Below are positions 56,721 to 64,000 of a stretch of 64,000 nt of DNA, in pieces. Numbering within the stretch: position 1 is the first letter of the stretch; every line of letters starts with the position of its first letter. Both the position numbers and the translations under genes were made by a program. Origin of the DNA: Chondrosia reniformis (taxonomy: Eukaryota > Porifera > Demospongiae > Chondrillida > Chondrillidae); assembly GCA_947172415.1 (NCBI GenBank), contig OX359192.1, positions 7,240,401-7,304,400 on the forward strand, written 5' to 3'. The notes beneath the pieces are model-generated. The model was not told the DNA's origin and did no database searches. It worked only from the letters and a program-made list of their open reading frames with translations.

Positions 56721-59700
56721 GTTAGTTAATGTATGGTGAGAGATAGGGCAAATTTATGTAGAAATCAAATTTCTAAAACTGTTTGGAAATGTTTCATACA
56801 TGTCTGTGAATGTAGATACCAAGTTTAAAATTCATATTTACCGATTTAACAAAGTTACGGTACATTTGTTAAGTTAATGTACGTATGGTGAGAGATAGGG
56901 CAAATTTTTGTCGAAATCAAAATTTAAAAAACTGTTTGGAAATGTTTCATACATGTCTGTGTATGTAGATACCAAGTTTAAGCTTCATATTTAGCCATTT
57001 GACAGAGTTATGGCACTAAATGTACAATTGTTAAGTTAATGTATGGGCCGGATATGGGCAAATGTTTGTCGAAATCAAAATTTCTAAAACTGTTTGGAAA
57101 TGTTTCATACATGTCTGTGAATGTAGATACCAAGTTTAAAATTCATATTTACCGATTTAACAAAGTTACGGTACATTTGTTAAGTTAATGTATGGTGAGA
57201 GATAGGGCAAATTTTTGTCGAAATCAAAATTTCTAAAACTGTTTGGAAATGTTTCATACATGTCTGTGTATGTAGATACCAAGTTTAAGCTTCATAGTTA
57301 TCGAATTGACAAAGTGACGGCACTAAATGTACATTTGTTAAGTTAATGTATGGGCCGGGGATGGGCAAATGTTTGTCGAAATCAAAATTTCTAAAACTGT
57401 TTGGAAATGTTTCATACATGTCTGTGAATGTAGATACAAAGTTTAAGCTTGATAGTTATCGAATTGACAAAGCGACGGCACTAAATGTACATTTGTTAAG
57501 TTAATGTATGGTGAGAGATAGGGCAAATGTAAAGATTTATGAAAATTTCAAATTCTCATTGGAAATGTTTCATACATGTCTGTGAATGCTGACAGCAAGT
57601 TTGAGCGTCATATCTTTCCATTTTACAGAGTTAGAGCACCAAATGTACATTAATATACTGGAATACCAAATTAATGTATGGTGAGAGATAGGGCAAATGT
57701 AAAGATTTATGAAAATTTCAAATTGTCATTGGAAATGTTTCATACATGTCTGTGAATGCTGACACCAAGGTTTAGCTTATTAACTTTCCATTTGACAGAG
57801 TTAGAGCACCAAATGTACATTCATATAATGGAATACCAAATTAATGTATGGTGAGAGATAGGGTAAATGTGAAGATTTATGAAAATTTCAAATTGTCATT
57901 GGAAATGTTTCATACATCTCTGTGAATGCTGACAGCAAGTTTGAGCTTCATATCTTTCCATTTGACAGAGTTAGAGAACCAAATGTACATTCATATACCA
58001 GAATACCAAATTAATGTATGGTGAGCAAATGTAAAGATTTATAAAAATTTCAAAAACTCTTTGGAAATGATTTGTGAATGCTGACACCAAGGTTTAGCTT
58101 ATTAGCTTTCCATTTTACAGTTATAGTACCAAATGTACATTAGAGTATTGGTATACCAAATTAATGTATGGTGAGATATAGGGCAAATGTAAAGATTTAT
58201 GAAAATTTCAAATTCTCATTGGAAATGTTTCATACATGTCTGTGAATGCTGACAGAAAGTTTGAGCTTCATATCCTTCCATTTGACAGAGTTAGAGCACC
58301 AAATGTACATTAATAAACTGGAATACCAAATTAATGTATTGTGAGAGATAGGGCAAATGTAAAGATTTATGAAAATTTCAAATTCTCATTGGAAATGTTT
58401 CATACATGTCTGTGAATGCTGACAGAAAGTTTGAGCTTCATATCTTTCCATTTGACAGAGTTAGAGCACCAAATGTACATTCATATACTGTAATACCAAA
58501 CTAATGTATGGTGAGAGATAGGGCAAATGTAAAGATTTATGAAAATTTCAAATTCTCATTGGAAATGTTTCATACATGTCTGTGAATGCTGACAGCAAGT
58601 TTGAGCTTCATATTTTCCATTTGACAGAGTTAGAGCACCAAATGTACATTAATATACTGGAATACCAAATTAATGTATGGTGAGATATAGGGCAAATGTA
58701 AAGATTTATGAAAATTTCAAATTCTCATTGGAAATGTTTCATACATGTCTGTGAATGCTGACAGAAAGTTTGAGCTTCATATCCTTCCATTTGACAGAGT
58801 TAGAGCACCAAATGTACATTAATAAACTGGAATACCAAATTAATGTATTGTGAGAGATAGGGCAAATGTAAAGATTTATGAAAATTTCAAATTCTCATTG
58901 GAAATGTTTCATACATGTCTGTGAATGCTGACAGCAAGTTTGAGCTTCATATCCTTCCATTTGACAGAGTTAGAGCACCAAATGTACATTTATATAATGG
59001 AATACCAAACTAATGTATGGTGAGAGATAGGGCAAATGTAAAGATTTATGAAAATTTCAAATTCTCATTGGAAATGTTTCATACATGTCTGTGAATGCTG
59101 ACAGCAAGTTTGAGCTTCATATCTTTCCATTTGACAGAGTTAGAGAACCAAATGTACATTCATATACCAGAATACCAAATTAATGTATGGTGAGCAAATG
59201 TAAAGATTTATAAAAATTTCAAAAACTCTTTGGAAATGATTTGTGAATGCTGACACCAAGGTTTAGCTTATTAGCTTTCCATTTTACAGTTATAGTACCA
59301 AATGTACATTAAAGTATTGGTATACGAAATTAATGTATGGTGAGAGATAGGGCAAATGTAAAGATTTATGAAAATATCAAATTCTCATTGGAAATGTTTC
59401 ATACATGTCTGTGAATGCTGACAGAAAGTTTGAGCTTCACATCTTACCATTTGACAGAGTTAGAGCACCAAATGTACATTCATATACTGGAATACCAAAC
59501 TAATATATGGTGAGAGATAGGGCAAATGTAAAGATTTATTAAAAATTTCAAATTCTCATTGGAAATGTTTCATACATGTCTGTGAATGCTGACAGCAAGT
59601 TTGAGCTTCATATCCTTCCATTTGACAGAGTTAGAGCACCAAATGTACATTCATATACTGGAATACCAAATTAATGTATTGTGAGATATAGGGCAAATGT

Positions 59701-61973
59701 AAAGATTTATGAAAATTTCAAATTCTCATTGGAAATGTTTTATACATGTCTGTGAATGCTGACAGAAAGTTTGAGCTTCATATCCTTCCATTTGACAGAG
59801 TTAGAGCACCAAATGTACATTAATAAACTGGAATACCAAATTAATGTATTGTGAGAGATAGGGCAAATGTAAAGATTTATGAAAATTTCAAATTATCATT
59901 GGAAATGTTTCATACATGTCTGTGAATGCTGACAGCAAGTTTGAGCTTCATATCTTTCCATTTGACAGAGTTAGAGCACCAAATGTACATTCATATACTG
60001 GAATACCAAACTAATGTATGGTGAGAGATAGGGCAAATGTAAAGATTTATGAAAATTTCAAATTGTCATTGGAAATGTTTCATACATGTCTGTGAATGCT
60101 GACAGAAAGTTTGAGCTTCATATTTTCCATTTGACAGAGTTAGAGCACCAAATGTACATTAATATACTGGAATACCAAATTAATGTATGGTGAGAGATAG
60201 GGTAAATGTAAAGATTTATGAAAATTACAAATTGTCATTGGAAATGTTTCATACATGTCTGTGAATGCTGACAGAAAGTTTGAGCTTCATATCTTTCCAT
60301 TTGACAGAGTTAGAGCACCAAATGTACATTCATATACTGGAATACCAAATTAATGTATGGTGAGCAAATGTAAAGATTTATAAAAATTTCAAAAACTCTT
60401 TGGAAATGATTCAATCATGTTTGTGAATGCTGACACCAAGGTTTAGCTTATTAACTTTCCATTTTACAGAGTTATAGTACCAAATGTACATTAAAGTATT
60501 GGTATACGAAATTAATGTATGGTGAGAGATAGGGCAAATGTAAAGATTTATGAAAATTTGAAATTGTCATTGGAAATGTTTCATACATGTCTGTGAATGC
60601 TGACAGCAAGTTTGAGCTTCATATCTTTCCATTTGACAGAGTTTGAGCACCAAATGTACATTAATATACTGGAATATCAAATTAATGTATGGTGAGAGAT
60701 AGGGCAAATGTAAAGATTTATGAAAATTTCAAATTCTCATTGGAAATGTTTCATACATGTCTGTGAATGCTGACAGCAAGTTTGAGCTTCATATCTTTCC
60801 ATTTGACAGAGTTAGAGCACCAAATGTACATTCATATACTGGAATACCAAATTAATGTATGGTGAGAGATAGGGCAAATGTAAAGATTTATGAAAATTTC
60901 AAATTGTCATTGGAAATGTTTCATACATGTCTGTGAATGCTGACAGCAAGTTTGAGCTTCATATCTTTCCATTTGACAGAGTTAGAGCACCAAATGTACA
61001 TTCATATAATGGAATACCAAATTAATGTATGGTGAGAGATAGGGTAAATGTAAAGATTTATGAAAATTACAAATTCTCATTGGAAATGTTTCATACATGT
61101 CTGTGAATGCTGACAGAAAGTTTGAGCTTCATATCTTTTCATTTGACAGAGTTAGAGCACCAAATGTACATTCATATACTGGAATACCAAATTAATGTAT
61201 GGTGAGCAAATGTAAAGATTTATAAAAATTTCAAAAACTCTTTGGAAATGATTCAATCATTTTTGTGAATGCTGACACCAAGGTTTAGCTTATTAACTTT
61301 CCATTTTACAGAGTTAGAGCACCAAATGTACATTCATATAATGGAATACCAAATTAATGTATGTTGAGAGATAGGGCAAATATAAAGATTTATGAAAATT
61401 TCAAATTCTCATTGGAAAGTTTCATACATGTCTGTGAATGCTGACAGCAAGTTTGAGCTTCATATCTTTCCATTTGACAGAGTTAGAGCACCAAATGTAC
61501 ATTCATATAATGGAATACCAAATTAATGTATGGTGAGAGATAGGGTAAATGTAAAGATTTATGAAAATTACAAATTCTCATTGGAAATGTTTCATATATG
61601 TCTGTGAATGCTGACAGAAAGTTTGAGCTTCATATCTTTCCATTTGACAGAGTTAGAGCACCAAATGTACATTCATATACTGGAATACCAAATTAATGTA
61701 TGGTGAGCAAATGTAAAGATTTATAAAAATTTCAAAAACTCTTTGGAAATGATTCAATCATTTTTGTGAATGCTGACACCAAGGTTTAGCTTATTAACTT
61801 TCCATTTTACAGAGTTATAGTACCAAATGTACATTAAAGTATTGGTATACGAAATTAATGTATGGTGAGAGATAGGGCAAATGTAAAGATTTATGAAAAT
61901 TTAAAATTCACATTGGAAATGTTTCAAACATGTCTGTGAATGCTGACGTTAAGTTAAAGCTTCATATCTCTCC
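56721..61973 (+). repeat. Main satellite array, about 31 monomers of about 170 bp
   Basis: The consensus includes taatgtatggtgagagatag, ggcaaatgtaaagatttatg, ttggaaatgtttcatacatg, tctgtgaatgctgaca and ccatttgacagagttagagc. Adjacent start points differ by 169-170 bp. The first five or so monomers (56.7-57.5 kb) are the older subtype; the rest are the newer one. A deleted variant (tgagcaaatg, missing 8 bp) marks higher-order structure at 58022, 59191, 60361, 61203 and 61704. No gene in this stretch. Confidence 0.95.
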
Positions 61974-63080
61974 ATTTGACAGAGCTACAGCACTCTAATG
62001 TACATTAAATTTCTAATATACGACCTTAAATGGGTGTAGCATATATATCGTGCGATACTATTATGCAAATTATCGGCATACCAAGTTAAAATGTTTTGAC
62101 ATGAATGGGCCCCGGGGCAACTAGAAACACGCAGGGACAGTCCAGAACGCAGCTGTCAGAAGGTCTTTACATAGAGGCAGGTAGCCATTATGCTATTACT
62201 GCAATTGAGATTGAGTGTGGCTGGTTATACATGTTTACGTTCATATCGGAACACCTCTCGCTAAAATCGTTTCTACATGGGACCAGAAAAGTTGGTCTCC
62301 TCCGCCAATCAAGACACTTACAGGATTCTATCCATTTTTCCCAGTTTCTAGATGAACCACGAATACTGGATATACCTTTAAAATGGCTTGGAACGATGCA
62401 CTCATCCCGAATTAACTTGATATAATTTGACTACATTTTTCTCGCAAATACTCTATTCTTAAGTATGGAATAGCGCCAACCACAATCGTTTCCTTTTGAA
62501 ATTTTCTTGTTTAAATAGAAGCGCAAAACCTTATAAAGTAGGCCTACCTGGACACATCTCTATGGTGGTAGCGGTTCCCATAGAGGTTGGTAGCGCTTAG
62601 ACTCTGAAGCTGTCTCCTAATCGGTTGGTGCCATAGAGACGTGCTCACCAATAATCCGGATTTCGGGGGGGTTCCACGTAATGTGGGATTGGCATCTGAT
62701 ATCTTAGGATTCATATGAGTCGGCCATATCGAGAAGAACTGGTTCTTCTCACGCAAGTGACACCCAAAGCTCAACTCGGCAGAGCGTTACCACCGATCCC
62801 GGCCTCTGAGCGTCGTGGATGGTAGCGTTCGGTATGGTCCAACTTTTTTTCTTTGGAGTTTCGTTGGCCGTCGATCGGCAAAATTTCACTTTAACGACAT
62901 CCATATAATATATGTGGATAGATACTGCTTCAACAACAATCAAGTACTACACAGTGCATATCCATGTGTATAAGAAATCTTTCAAAGAGTTCTATTTTTT
63001 CAGAAATATATACAGTACCGCATGTTCACTCTTACACCTACTCAAGGGCGGCCATTTATAGTATTACGCAATTAGGGTTA
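61974..63080. repeat. 1.1-kb block embedded in the satellite, copy 2
   Basis: Second copy of 55618-56720. The 106-codon frame reappears unchanged at 62105-62425. Scattered single-base changes and small indels lie elsewhere (for example near 62036 and 62876). Confidence 0.85.
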
Positions 63081-64000
63081 GTTAATGTATGATGAGAAAT
63101 TTATGTAGAAATCAAAATTTCTAAAACTGTTTGGAAATGTTTCATACATGTCTGTGAATGTAGACACAAAGTTTAAACTTCATATTTAGCCATTTGACAG
63201 AGTTACAGCACTAAGTGTACATTGTATTAAGAAAATGTATGGGGAAAGATAGGGTAAATTTATGTAAAAATCAAAATTTCTAAAACTGTTTGGAAATGTT
63301 TCATACATGTCTGTGAATGTAGACACAAAGTTTAAACTTCATATTTACTGATTTGACAGAGTTACATCACTAAATGTACGTTTAAGTTAATGTATGGTGA
63401 GAGATAGGGCAAATGTCAAGATTCATAAAAATTTCAAAAACACATTGGAAATAATTGAATCCAGTCTATGAATGCTGACACCAAGTTGTAGCTTCATAAT
63501 GTTCCATTTGACAGAGTTAAAGCACCAAATGTACATTAAAGTATTGGTATACGAAATTAATGTATAGTGAGAGATAGGGCAAATATAAAGATTTATAAAA
63601 ATTTCAAAAACCATCAGGAAATGATTCAATCTTATCTGTGAATGCTGCCACCAAGTTTTAGCCTCATAACTTTCCATTTAACAGAGTTATACCACCAAAT
63701 GTACATTAAAGTATTGGTATACGAAATTAATGTATGGTGAGAGATAGGGCAAATGTAAAGATTTATGAAAATATCAAATTGTCATTGGAAATGTTTCATA
63801 CATGTCTGTGAATGCTGACAGAAAGTTTGAGCTTCATATCCTTCCATTTTACAGAGTTAGAGCACCAAATGTACATTAATATACTGGAATGCCAAATTGA
63901 TGTATAGTGTGAGATAGGGCAAATGTAAAGATTTATGAAAATTTCAAATTCTCATTGGAAATGTTTCATACATGTCTGTGAATGTTGACAGCAAGTTTGA
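63081..64000 (+). repeat. Satellite array, right part, continues off the window
   Basis: Starts with two older-subtype monomers after copy 2 of the block, then newer-subtype monomers from about 63390 to the end of the window, repeating the order seen after copy 1. The array extends beyond 64000. Confidence 0.93.

Overview
The window is nuclear DNA of a compact animal genome, most likely a demosponge. It is AT-rich. Introns are GT-AG and often only 45-65 bp, start codons of divergent genes lie tens of bases apart, and nearly every gene has a clear animal orthologue. The sponge assignment is an inference from gene density and domain style; no search was run. Gene models were built by hand: reading frame was followed across every splice junction, and the exon lengths of every model sum to whole codons.

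Layout. 1-4.1 kb is a graveyard of retroelement fragments plus a short hairpin element. 4.15-54.5 kb holds twelve protein genes: VPS35L (+), a peroxisomal-type Nudix hydrolase (+), SLC38A10 (-), UCKL1 (-), a myristoylated pseudokinase with a Death domain (-), a probable TEDC2 (+), GET4 (-), a PDZ-PDZ-Roc-like-COR-Death protein (+), an omega glutathione transferase (-), ERCC6/CSB (+), POLD2 (-) and an intronless coiled-coil/TRAF-like protein (+). A 2.03-kb terminal-inverted-repeat element with a perfect 9-bp target duplication sits between the Nudix gene and SLC38A10. 55-64 kb is a 170-bp satellite array with higher-order periodicity, interrupted twice by a nearly identical 1.1-kb block.

How the genes relate. 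Most are housekeeping: retriever trafficking, tail-anchored protein insertion, pyrimidine salvage, DNA repair and DNA replication. Three (pseudokinase-Death, PDZ-COR-Death, TRAF-like) look like innate-immune or cell-death signalling adaptors. Genes are arranged in divergent pairs (GET4/PDZ-COR-Death, GSTO/ERCC6, POLD2/TRAF-like) and, ancestrally, UCKL1/TEDC2, whose start codons were about 24 bp apart.

Most notable observations: (1) the pseudokinase-Death gene lies between two 474-479-bp copies of the UCKL1/TEDC2 divergent promoter, so the pair was split and each gene kept its own copy; (2) ERCC6 carries an intronic array that starts exactly at the 5' splice site of intron 4 (24 x 27 bp, each unit a donor-like site), and another in intron 12 that is exactly in register with the real 3' splice site (15 x 46 bp); (3) the satellite, its embedded 1.1-kb block and the TIR transposon share sequence, suggesting a transposon-linked origin for the satellite.
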